Shown piece by piece: positions 6,033 through 11,577 of a stretch of 11,577 bases of DNA. The DNA lies in the NCBI GenBank assembly GCA_937876995.1, contig CALEFD010000082.1, positions 1 through 11,577 of the forward strand. Reading direction: 5' to 3'. Both the position numbers and the translations under genes were made by a program. Position 1 is the stretch's first letter. Every line of letters begins with the position of its first letter. Source of the stretch: an uncultured Bacteroidales bacterium. GTDB taxonomy: Bacteria; Bacteroidota; Bacteroidia; Bacteroidales; Bacteroidaceae. A model generated the notes under the pieces. It did not search any database, had not been told where the DNA came from, and worked only from the letters and a program-made list of their open reading frames with translations.

Positions 6033-7061
6033 TTATTTAATAGGTTCATTAAAAGTGTACGTAGCATAGTTGAGGAGCACTTGACGGCCAAATGACTCAT
6101 CGGTTGCCAAGATGATATGGTACGATTGGCAGCCATCGGTCATGTAATCACATAGGGCCTGTTCCTGGGCTGTCAATGTTTCATGTTGAACACCTGTTGT
6201 CAATACCACAAACATATTGTCTAGCCTGATGGTATTCTTGCCGTATGCCTTAAGAGATTCAAGCAGGTATTGGGCTGCGTTGGTGCTACTGTCAGCATAA
6301 GACAAATACTTTTCAGAGTAGAATTGTGCGGACTTAAACATGCTGCAGAGTGAATCCATAATCTTTGAGGCCTGCTGTGTGCCTGAAGCCTGAATTGCCT
6401 GCACTATGAACCGGCTTATGTACATGTTGCGTTCATAATAGTGCGCCAAGAACTCTCTGCGGAATCCCCTCAACCTTTTGAGCCTGTTTACAGGTTCTTC
6501 ACTACACCAGTATGAGCGTTTAGTTTTTGACAGCAGCTCTTTCTTTTTGGATGGTGACAGTTCTCTGATGGTTGGAATTACGCCCCCGTGTTTGCGGATG
6601 ATGGAACAGTATTTATTTGATATTTCCCGATAATAGGTGCAGTCATCCCATCTATAAATAATATCTGCATCATAGCCATCAATTAGCCGGAAACCTTCCT
6701 TACGCTGTTCATCTGTGAATCCATAGAATGAGGTATGCCATAAACAGCAAGCTGCTATTTCTGGATTAGTTGCTACTACACCTGGTTGAATAACTATCTG
6801 CTTGGTAAGAGAATGTTCCCAACAATCACCCTCCATGGGATAAGCTGTAATCAGAGGAACTGAGCCGTCATTACAATCATCGATTGATATGCAGCATACG
6901 TCATCATTAGCATCTTCATGATGGCGGGGAGTCATAAGACGAAGCATGTCATAATGGAACTTGTACCAAAGCAGATCATCGCCAATGCTAGGATACATGC
7001 GCATAAGATGTGGTGCAATATCCTGAAAAGACACGCTGTCAAGTAATTCTTTAAATGTCAT
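6033..7061 (-). CDS. DUF6557-like hypothetical protein
   Basis: 342 aa. The N-terminal half, beginning MTFKELLDSVSFQDIAPHL and including YKFHYDMLRLMTPRHHEDAN, YPMEGDCWEHSL and EIAACCLWHTSFYGF, resembles a Bacteroidales family I recall as DUF6557; its function is unknown. The middle (about 140-215) is Lys/Arg-rich with REISNKYCSIIRKHGG and helical stretches. The C-terminal ~90 residues contain RLDNMFVVLTTGV and SYHIILATDESFG, an alpha/beta pattern I cannot assign. Cytoplasmic: no signal or membrane segments. It is second in the operon, with ATG 1 nt after the upstream stop, so translation is likely coupled. Confidence 0.7.
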   Translation of the reverse strand: MTFKELLDSVSFQDIAPHLMRMYPSIGDDLLWYKFHYDMLRLMTPRHHEDANDDVCCISIDDCNDGSVPLITAYPMEGDCWEHSLTKQIVIQPGVVATNPEIAACCLWHTSFYGFTDEQRKEGFRLIDGYDADIIYRWDDCTYYREISNKYCSIIRKHGGVIPTIRELSPSKKKELLSKTKRSYWCSEEPVNRLKRLRGFRREFLAHYYERNMYISRFIVQAIQASGTQQASKIMDSLCSMFKSAQFYSEKYLSYADSSTNAAQYLLESLKAYGKNTIRLDNMFVVLTTGVQHETLTAQEQALCDYMTDGCQSYHIILATDESFGRQVLLNYATYTFNEPIK

Positions 7062-7062
7062 A

Positions 7063-7686
7063 TTATATGGTTTTATCTATTTCTAAGTTGATTTTTATAT
7101 CAAAGTCCCGGACATAGATGAAGTCTGTTATGGCAAACTTCATGTCAAGGAACAGGTGCTTGAACTGTTGTATTAAATGCAGGTCTTTGGTAAGTTCCAT
7201 ATCTAGGCCTTGATTCCAGTTAGGAGGCGGGCAATCCATTCCTATGAATGACTGGAATGACATCCCGTAGTCTCTGGGCAAGACCATCTCTTTAAGAGTG
7301 ATTCCATTGTAATAAAGGATATTGTTGTCACGGTTGCATAAGGCATCCCATAGCACCTGTCGGTCTTGACCTTGAACTGGATGAAGAGCCGGATAGTTCT
7401 GGTCTAAGAAGCAGTGTGCTGTCAATTCAACATCATCATATAGAGCAAGATTATCTTCAATGCTATCCAATATTGTATGTGCCCTTTCATACATTTCATG
7501 TAGTGCATCTGTAAGCTTATCATTGAATTCAATGATGGCTGGAAGAAACTCTGATAGGTTAGCCTTGACTATGTGGTTTATCATGTCACGACGAACTGAC
7601 AAAAGATTCTCATAGTCTCTTGAATTGTGGAAACTATAGATAATCTCCTTTTCTATACGTTCTATATTGTAATCATGAATAACCAT
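7063..7686 (-). CDS. Hypothetical protein, first gene of the four-gene operon
   Basis: 207 aa from ATG 7686. A start further up at 7707 would lie inside the promoter -7 box and is rejected. I do not recognise it. The first ~85 residues look helical and charged (IERIEKEIIYSFHNSRDYEN; IIEFNDKLTDALHEMYERAH). The second half contains HCFLDQNYPALHPVQGQDRQ, DCPPPNWNQGLDMELTKDLH and a C-terminal KFAITDFIYVRDFDIKINLE that could be a beta-hairpin. No membrane segments. It is led by operator copy 2 and followed 1 nt later by the DUF6557-like gene, so it belongs to the same function. Confidence 0.68.
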   Translation of the reverse strand: MVIHDYNIERIEKEIIYSFHNSRDYENLLSVRRDMINHIVKANLSEFLPAIIEFNDKLTDALHEMYERAHTILDSIEDNLALYDDVELTAHCFLDQNYPALHPVQGQDRQVLWDALCNRDNNILYYNGITLKEMVLPRDYGMSFQSFIGMDCPPPNWNQGLDMELTKDLHLIQQFKHLFLDMKFAITDFIYVRDFDIKINLEIDKTI

Positions 7687-7704
7687 AGTCTGCCCTTTTG
7701 GGTA

Positions 7705-7712
7705 CAAAAATA
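7705..7712 (-). promoter_or_regulatory. -7 box for the four-gene operon
   Basis: On the minus strand TATTTTTG matches TAnnTTTG and lies 18 nt before the ATG at 7686. No proper -33 box is seen; the region where it would lie is covered by the operator-like repeat. Confidence 0.6.
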
Positions 7713-7722
7713 GAATCAGCTC

Positions 7723-7739
7723 CTGCCAAAACTTGGCAG
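7723..7739. promoter_or_regulatory. Operator copy 2 before the four-gene operon
   Basis: CTGCCA (7723-7728), spacer AAACT, TGGCAG (7734-7739): a perfect 6-bp inverted repeat with the same N5 spacing as copy 1. In the direction of transcription the core ends exactly 10 bp before the -7 box, the same geometry as copy 1. The outer bases ATA/TAT of copy 1 are not conserved. Confidence 0.75.
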
Positions 7740-7803
7740 AAGCCGACTCTAATAGTAATGTCTGAATTAATTAGGCTTTATTATTTGCGACCTAATAGCC
7801 ACA

Positions 7804-8997
7804 TTATGCCATGTCAAATTCTTTGTCCTCTAAATAATCTCTGGTTTTTATGATTATTTCTCTAATCTCTTCTTCTGTTTTTCCTTTATAATCCAATTTG
7901 ACAAACCATCTTTCAGGTAATTCTGTCTCTCTATTCCAATTAAGATTTTTAAGAGATGGCAACAAAAAATCCATATTACCAGTAACCCACTTGTTATTTG
8001 AAGTAACAGATGCTAATCTTATACCGATTGTTCCTTGGACAGTTGAGACAGTCAATTTCATTACACTATTTTTGCCAACAGCTATCCTATGAGTTTTTTC
8101 ATTTTCCTTATATTTATCAATATCTGGTATCTCTTCCCTTAATAGCTCTATTAGCTTTTTATAGTTAAACGTGGCCTTTGATTGACCATGAATGTGATTG
8201 GCCTTATAATCCAAATAATTATTCTTTAATAATTCAAGTTCTTCCGATAGAGGATCAACTGCAGTAAATTCCTTATTGCTGTAGTAACTTCCAAAGAATC
8301 TCCCGACCAGTTTTTTTTCCGCATCAGAATAGTAGTATGCCGGATGGTGGAATCCAAATACTTGCATGCCTTTGATGAGTTCGTTGTTGATATATTTGTA
8401 TCTGATAGGCAAACCAGGTACTTGGCATGTTTTGTCATTCTTTAATTCGTAATGCTCCAACACGGAATCCATAACTTTCTGTCCTAAGCATATAATACAT
8501 TCCGGCTGAAGGATATTAATCAGTTCAAAGGCATGTTCTTTAAGTTTTTTATACTTGTCCTTTGGTATATCTTTCTCTCCTTTAGTGCTGCCCAAATAAA
8601 TGTTGGTATATACATAGTCACTAAAATTGTCAACTAGTTTCTTTTGTCCTGCTATATCAAGCAATTGGCATAGTTTTTCCCAGAAATTCCATTTATCATA
8701 TTTCTCCCCAGCTTTTTTCTTTTCTATCATTGATACAAAGGATGGATTTCCACCCATTAGTTTTTTTGAGGTCATCCCTTCTTCGCCGAGTATATCTTTC
8801 CATACTGGGGCCACTTTCCAATCTTCAATTTTAACATCATGACTACCTGGATTAATTCCTAGCACTAACAACTTAATAGGAACATTGTTAATTTGATTTA
8901 ATGGTGACTGAGTATAAAAACTATACCCAGTATTTTCATTATAATCGGTAACAGTATCTTGTGCCCATTCCTTTTCTATTCTTTCCTGTATATTCAT
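7804..8997 (-). CDS. Uracil-DNA-glycosylase-fold protein with extra C-terminal domain
   Basis: 397 aa. The N-terminal ~240 residues show the UDG fold signature: LLVLGINPGSHD at 43-54 (motif 1, Asn49 of GINPG as in MUG/TDG/SMUG families), PECIICLGQKVMDSVL at 165-180 (the usual strand-helix), and GFHHPAYYYSD at 215-225 (motif 2, HPA). Family members flip out and remove uracil or other altered bases from DNA. Residues about 275-397 form a second, unrecognised alpha/beta domain (MKLTVSTVQGTIGIRL; PERWFVKLDYKGKTEEEIRE) that could choose targets or partners. The GINPG plus HPA mix does not fit one classical UDG family. It follows the 65-aa gene by 8 nt under the same promoter; no CTGCCA operator overlaps that promoter. 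Confidence 0.78.
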   Translation of the reverse strand: MNIQERIEKEWAQDTVTDYNENTGYSFYTQSPLNQINNVPIKLLVLGINPGSHDVKIEDWKVAPVWKDILGEEGMTSKKLMGGNPSFVSMIEKKKAGEKYDKWNFWEKLCQLLDIAGQKKLVDNFSDYVYTNIYLGSTKGEKDIPKDKYKKLKEHAFELINILQPECIICLGQKVMDSVLEHYELKNDKTCQVPGLPIRYKYINNELIKGMQVFGFHHPAYYYSDAEKKLVGRFFGSYYSNKEFTAVDPLSEELELLKNNYLDYKANHIHGQSKATFNYKKLIELLREEIPDIDKYKENEKTHRIAVGKNSVMKLTVSTVQGTIGIRLASVTSNNKWVTGNMDFLLPSLKNLNWNRETELPERWFVKLDYKGKTEEEIREIIIKTRDYLEDKEFDMA

Positions 8998-9005
8998 ACG
9001 ATATT

Positions 9006-9203
9006 TTATTTACAAAGAACTATATCATAGTAAGAAGTGGCAAGACTTCCGCCATCAACACCGTATTTTGCATTAAAAGCCTCATTGATTTCTTTCTGAG
9101 AGGGTTTAGCATTTGTGCCACTCTTGACAATTTCAACACTGGCTCCAGCTGGGAGTTTGTTCAGTTGTTTCTTTGCAGTTACTTTCCATAAATATGCTGA
9201 CAT
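9006..9203 (-). CDS. 65-aa hypothetical protein upstream of the UDG-like gene
   Basis: 65 aa, ATG at 9203. Sequence features: WKVTAKKQLNKLPAGASVEI, then GTNAKPSQKEINEAFNAKYG and a C-terminal YYDIVLC. It resembles small Bacteroides proteins of unknown function (the DUF6140 type comes to mind, unverified), probably a compact beta-rich domain with one helix. It has a strong promoter of its own and lies 8 nt before the glycosylase-like gene, suggesting a partner or regulator of that protein. Confidence 0.7.
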   Translation of the reverse strand: MSAYLWKVTAKKQLNKLPAGASVEIVKSGTNAKPSQKEINEAFNAKYGVDGGSLATSYYDIVLCK

Positions 9204-9273
9204 AATCCAATGCCCTAATACGTGCCGGGCACAACTTCTGATTAGTATTTAAGGTTTATTACACGCTACCTTA

Positions 9274-9304
9274 CAAAGGTATATTTCTGTTGATACAAAT
9301 CAAA
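9274..9304 (-). promoter_or_regulatory. Complete Bacteroidetes promoter for the 65-aa/UDG-like operon
   Basis: On the minus strand a TTTG (-33, at 9301-9304) is followed by 19 nt and TACCTTTG (-7, at 9274-9281). This is the best consensus promoter in the island. The expected start of transcription is near 9268, leaving a leader of about 65 nt that includes the small GTGCC-G-GGCAC hairpin (9222-9232). Confidence 0.7.
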
Positions 9305-9352
9305 GTATTTTAGACCTTGATCATATCATCAACGACACAAAAGTATAATTGG

Positions 9353-9372
9353 ATACTGCCAAAACATGGCAT
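9353..9372. promoter_or_regulatory. Operator copy 3 (degenerate) before the WYL regulator
   Basis: ATACTGCCA (9353-9361) is identical to the left half of copy 1; the spacer is AAACA and the right half TGGCAT (9367-9372) differs in its last base. It covers the -33 region of the regulator promoter, 16 bp before the -7 box rather than 10. This suggests weaker autoregulation. Confidence 0.68.
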
Positions 9373-9388
9373 TTTATTATAAATACAC

Positions 9389-9396
9389 TATCTTTG
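9389..9396 (+). promoter_or_regulatory. -7 box for the WYL regulator
   Basis: TATCTTTG matches TAnnTTTG, 25 nt before the ATG at 9422. AGGA (9417-9420) sits almost against the start codon, so Shine-Dalgarno pairing is unlikely to matter much. Confidence 0.6.
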
Positions 9397-9421
9397 ATGC
9401 CATAATTTAAGTAAAAAGGAT

Positions 9422-10324
9422 ATGGCGAAGAACTCTTTCAGCCGGTATATATGGCTTATAGATCTGCTTAATAGGCGTGGGTACGCCAAGATGGAACAAA
9501 TAAATGAGGCCTGGCGCAACAGTGCGTTAAATGAGACTCATGAAGATATGCCGGAGCGTACTTTCTTCAACCACAGGGATGCAATCAGTCAGATATTTGG
9601 GATAGAGATTAAGAATGACCGTGAACTTGGCTACCATATACCTTTAGCACAAATGGGCGAAAACAATTTGCGGGCTTGGATGTTACAAACTCTTTCAGTG
9701 AACAATCTGCTGAACGAGTGCGCAGACTTGCGTGACCGCATACTGTTTGAGACAATACCATCGGCAAAGTCATTCTTGGAGGATATCATAAACATTATGC
9801 GTGACGGCAACGCCATGAACCTAACTTACCAGAGTTTCAGGAATTCCGTACCATATACTTTTGTGGCCCATCCATACTGCCTGAAGATGTTCAAGCAGAG
9901 ATGGTATCTGCTGGCTAAGACTCCTAAATATGGATGGCCTACCATTTATGCTTTGGACCGTATTGTTGATGTAGAGGAACTGGATATTAAAGCGGAGATA
10001 CCACAAGGCTTTAATGCCAAGGAGTATTTTAGCCAGTTTTATGGCGTTATTACTGGTGATGGCAATGTACCACAGATTATTAAGATAAAAGTGGCAGCTG
10101 ACCAGGCCTATTATTTCCGTTCTCTACCACTACACCATTCTCAAGAAGAGATGGAGAACTCTGATAAGTACTCAATCTTTAGATATTATGTTGTTCCAAC
10201 ACTAGACTTTGTACAGGAGATACTATCCCATGGAGAAAGTGTTCAAGTATTGGAGCCTCTGGAACTGAGAGATTGGATAAAACAGATTATCCAAAACATG
10301 GGAATAATGTATACAGCAGAATAG
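9422..10324 (+). CDS. WYL-domain transcriptional regulator (BrxR/CapW-like architecture)
   Basis: 300 aa. An N-terminal winged-helix region (about 1-75, with PERTFFNHRDAISQIFGIEI as the likely recognition part) is followed by a helical linker, a WYL domain (about 125-205, signature QRWYLLA with W161-Y162-L163 and IYALDRIVDVEEL) and a C-terminal WCX-like extension (about 215-290). Proteins with this order, such as BrxR and CapW, repress phage-defence operons by binding inverted repeats and are thought to respond to a nucleotide or nucleic-acid ligand through the WYL domain. The three CTGCCA repeats here, one before its own gene, are the natural candidate targets. Full length and intact. Confidence 0.9.
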   Translation: MAKNSFSRYIWLIDLLNRRGYAKMEQINEAWRNSALNETHEDMPERTFFNHRDAISQIFGIEIKNDRELGYHIPLAQMGENNLRAWMLQTLSVNNLLNECADLRDRILFETIPSAKSFLEDIINIMRDGNAMNLTYQSFRNSVPYTFVAHPYCLKMFKQRWYLLAKTPKYGWPTIYALDRIVDVEELDIKAEIPQGFNAKEYFSQFYGVITGDGNVPQIIKIKVAADQAYYFRSLPLHHSQEEMENSDKYSIFRYYVVPTLDFVQEILSHGESVQVLEPLELRDWIKQIIQNMGIMYTAE

Positions 10325-10352
10325 TATCACCCTTTTTATTCATTGGGGTATA

Positions 10353-10448
10353 TCATTTTGTTTTAACTACTTCCCAGCAATAATCAAGGAATATATTAAT
10401 TATATTGTCATTATAGAAGCAATCAACTCCATTCTCTTGTTTAACATA
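10353..10448 (-). pseudogene. Possible 3' fragment of an unknown gene
   Basis: A minus-strand frame ending in TGA (10353-10355) reads YVKQENGVDCFYNDNIIN and then IFLDYCWEVVKTK before the stop. This looks like real protein but has no start codon. I cannot name the family. It is probably the tail of a gene interrupted near 10449, where an IS edge is suspected; the frame itself stays open to about 10499. Confidence 0.3.
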
Positions 10449-10488
10449 GGGACTGTCGGGAAATGTTAGACTTTTCCTAACAAATTGA

Positions 10489-10519
10489 TTGCTAATGTGT
10501 TAAATATTTTGTATCTTTG
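10489..10519 (+). promoter_or_regulatory. Promoter of the transposase remnant
   Basis: TTG (10489-10491), 20-nt spacer, TATCTTTG (10512-10519). It fits the -33/-7 pattern of Bacteroidetes promoters. Confidence 0.5.
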
Positions 10520-10534
10520 AAATGGAGAAAAAGA

Positions 10535-10574
10535 ATTCCTCCAACAGGCCGTGCAAAGCTGAAATTGGAGGAAT
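10535..10574 (+). repeat. Leader hairpin of the transposase remnant
   Basis: ATTCCTCCAA (10535-10544) pairs perfectly with TTGGAGGAAT (10565-10574) around a 20-nt loop, in the mRNA leader 16 nt before the ATG at 10591. It could limit translation of the transposase or be a remnant of element structure. Confidence 0.5.
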
Positions 10575-10590
10575 CGCAAAATAAATCTGC

Positions 10591-10749
10591 ATGTCAAAAG
10601 TACGAAATTTTGCTGAAATAGCACCAAATATTGGATTCACGGAGTTTGATTTTTATGACCTCTATAGGTCAACATTTGAAAATAGTGAATTGGGCAGGAT
10701 AAAGAAATTGCTTCAACTAAATCTTCAAAATCCATCCCTTTTGCTCTGA
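10591..10749 (+). pseudogene. IS transposase, N-terminal remnant
   Basis: 52 codons before TGA. The residues NFAEIAPNIGFTEFDFYDLY and then SELGRIKKLL match the N-terminus of transposases common in Bacteroides, probably IS1182-like; the family assignment is from memory. Full-length proteins are several hundred residues, so over 85% is missing. Homology stops about codon 43 (10719), and the following codons are the antisense of an Abi_2-type gene. Promoter and leader are kept, so a short peptide could still be made, but it cannot transpose DNA. Confidence 0.7.
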
Positions 10750-10792
10750 GCAATGAAATCTGTTCTTCTATTGTGCGTGCGCGCTGGTTCAT
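10637..10792 (-). pseudogene. Abi_2/AbiF-type abortive infection gene, N-terminal remnant
   Basis: From ATG 10792 the frame reads MNQRARTIEEQISLLRAKGM, then DFEDLVEA, which matches the conserved start of Abi_2 (AbiD/AbiF) proteins, typically about 300 aa. After codon 28 (10709) the frame continues only as antisense of the transposase remnant and ends at 10637. The whole HEPN-type catalytic region is lost. Directly upstream is a promoter plus terminator-ended RNA, the arrangement known for AbiF loci. Confidence 0.65.
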
Positions 10793-10800
10793 AGTTTTAT

Positions 10801-10886
10801 AAAAAGCGACCCGCCAGCAGTTCTTACGGGATGCTGACGGGTTCTGTTATCATTGACTCGGCACAAACCGAAAATCATCATATTTA
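10801..10886 (-). ncRNA. abiF-type leader RNA, about 85 nt
   Basis: A transcript from the promoter at 10892-10923 would start near 10886 and end at a T-run at 10805-10801, 9 nt before the AbiF-like ATG. The 3' hairpin pairs ACCCGTCAGCA with TGCTGGCGGGT (10842-10832 with 10819-10809). All 11 pairs form in minus-strand RNA, one as U-G wobble, whereas plus-strand RNA would have a C/A mismatch. A smaller CGG/CCG hairpin lies 5'. A conserved 'abiF RNA motif' associated with AbiF genes is, to my memory, described. I infer this is a member, now beside a dead gene. Confidence 0.55.
10809..10842 (-). terminator. Rho-independent terminator before the AbiF-like start
   Basis: An 11-bp stem with a 12-nt loop is followed on the minus strand by CGC and five T. 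It lies between promoter and ATG, so it either ends a separate small RNA or attenuates the downstream gene. Confidence 0.65.
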
Positions 10887-10891
10887 CATTG

Positions 10892-10923
10892 CAAAGGTAA
10901 TGCTTTTTGTCTCTAATAACAAA
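10892..10923 (-). promoter_or_regulatory. Promoter of the abiF-type RNA
   Basis: On the minus strand TTTG (-33, 10920-10923), 20-nt spacer, TACCTTTG (-7, 10892-10899). The -7 box is identical to that of the 65-aa/UDG-like operon. Confidence 0.65.
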
Positions 10924-10957
10924 TAATTGCGTAAATATTTTACAAGAACCATGCTTT

Positions 10958-11299
10958 TTACTCTAGCTCCTTACAAAATAAAAACGCACCTCTTCCAATA
11001 CTTGTCACCGTTTTTGGAATTATTACACTTGTTAGTTTTATACACTCCTTGAAAGCACCATCATCAATACTTGTCACTGAATAGGTACGACCATTATTTG
11101 CAACAACACTTTCAGGGATTACAACATCATACATGTACTCATTTTTATACGCGTAATCATTATCTCCCTTGTACGTCACACTTACTGTATTGTCTGTAGT
11201 TGACGTAATCTTGTAATAAATACCGTCCACTTCAAAACTGTGGGCACTTACTGGAATGCTACATAATAGCACTACCATTGTTAATAGAACATTTTTCAT
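10958..11299 (-). pseudogene. Truncated BspA-like leucine-rich repeat surface protein
   Basis: 113 aa from ATG 11299 (GTG at 11308 is possible). A signal peptide (MKNVLLTMVVLLCSIPVSA) is followed by an N-terminal beta region (EVDGIYYKITS ... VSVTYKGD), then VVIPESV, and one and a half LRR_5/BspA repeats (SVTSIDDGAFKECIKLTSV; IIPKTVTSIGRGAFLFC). The frame stops in the middle of the next repeat after CKELE. BspA-like proteins normally have many repeats and a C-terminal secretion or anchoring domain, so this one is cut short, probably where the AbiF locus inserted or deleted. A secreted stub remains possible. Confidence 0.75.
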
Positions 11300-11308
11300 C
11301 GTTTTCAC

Positions 11309-11505
11309 TATTATTTGATTTTTAAAACTGACTTATATATTTGGAAGCCAAGATATGGAAAATATGGAAAATTTATAAAAAATCAAAATAAATGACTCAA
11401 CATTGTAAAGATAGCCAACTATATAGTTTAAAATAACTTTAAGCAATCAGGAAATAATGGCATCAAGATTATGATACTGTGTGCTGTAGTTTTTTCTATC
11501 TGTAG
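11309..11505. other. AT-rich intergenic region
   Basis: No gene is supported. It holds the upstream region of the BspA-like gene; only a degenerate -7 box is seen (TATCTTTA on the minus strand, 11406-11413). A short tandem ATATGGAAA repeat lies near 11353-11371. Confidence 0.4.
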
Positions 11506-11532
11506 CAGTTCGTCGGAAATTCCGACAAACTG
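11506..11532. repeat. 27-bp imperfect palindrome
   Basis: CAGTT-C-GTCGGAA, central A, TTCCGAC-A-AACTG, with one mismatch between the two blocks. A T-run (CTTTTTTC, 11536-11543) follows, so it could be a plus-strand terminator, or an operator for a gene running off the right edge. Confidence 0.5.
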
Positions 11533-11544
11533 AATCTTTTTTCA

Positions 11545-11577
11545 ATGATGGCTCAGAACGGTGAATTGGATTTGCAC
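11545..11577 (+). CDS. Possible gene start cut by the window edge
   Basis: ATG-ATG at 11545 opens a frame reading MMAQNGELDLH to the window end. The frame is also open back to a stop at 11503-11505. Too short to identify; it may be the start of a gene or chance. Confidence 0.2.
   Translation, partial: MMAQNGELDLH

Larger units (their letters stand above)
10325..10590. other. Debris between the regulator and the transposase remnant
   Basis: No intact gene. It contains the possible 3' gene fragment at 10353-10448, a candidate IS edge near 10449 (GGGACTGTCGGGAAATG), the transposase promoter and a leader hairpin. An imperfect TATCACCC/GGGGTATA pairing (10324-10352) could weakly terminate the regulator transcript. 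Confidence 0.4.

Noticed and set aside
6026..6136. N-terminal extension of the polymerase-palm gene
   Set aside because: It lies entirely in the preceding gene; the ATG at 6025, 7 nt after that gene's stop, gives normal operon spacing and the homology begins only after it.
7770..7796. ATTAGG/CCTAAT hairpin after the UDG-like gene as terminator
   Set aside because: Only a 6-bp AT-rich stem with a 15-nt loop and no T-run; too weak to call.
9353..9372. Operator copy 3 as direct repressor of the 65-aa/UDG-like promoter
   Set aside because: It lies about 50 bp upstream of that promoter's -33 box, so simple occlusion is not possible; only indirect effects remain.

Overview
The window looks like a chromosomal segment of a Bacteroidales bacterium (Bacteroidaceae or Prevotellaceae type). 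Three things support this: low-to-moderate GC, repeated promoters of the Bacteroidetes type (-7 box TAnnTTTG), and families typical of that group (BspA-like leucine-rich repeats, a DUF6557-like protein, an AbiF-type locus). No tRNA, rRNA or CRISPR array was seen.

Left part (1-3670), housekeeping genes. A minus-strand operon runs acyl-ACP thioesterase, nitrilase-family amidase, TPM-domain membrane protein. Divergent from it is a plus-strand pair: a YccF membrane protein and a small polysaccharide deacetylase lipoprotein. The pair ends in a 14-bp hairpin whose loop holds the deacetylase stop codon.

Junction (3671-4138). Short hairpins, a 29-bp palindrome and a GC-richer truncated gene fragment lie here. 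It looks like the edge of an accessory insertion.

Accessory island (4139-10324). A WYL-domain regulator sits at the right end. Three inverted repeats with the same core (CTGCCA-N5-TGGCAG, one copy degenerate) each cover the -33 region of a promoter. One precedes a DNPH1/Rcl-like nucleotide N-glycosidase followed by a cREC-type receiver-like protein. One precedes a four-gene operon: unknown protein, DUF6557-like protein, isolated palm fragment of a DnaE-type polymerase, small unknown protein. One precedes the regulator itself. A separate operon with its own strong promoter encodes a 65-aa protein and a uracil-DNA-glycosylase-fold protein with an extra C-terminal domain. I infer one regulon, probably an anti-phage or nucleotide/DNA-base surveillance system. 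A nucleotide-level N-glycosidase, a DNA-level glycosylase and a polymerase palm module suggest modified bases or nucleotides as the target. The function is not shown by the sequence.

Right part (10325-11577), debris. There is a possible 3' gene fragment, the 5' end of an IS transposase, and the 5' end of an Abi_2/AbiF-type gene. The last two run tail to tail across a deletion scar. The AbiF remnant keeps its promoter and a terminator-ended leader RNA resembling an abiF-type non-coding RNA. A truncated BspA-like gene and an ORF cut by the window edge follow.
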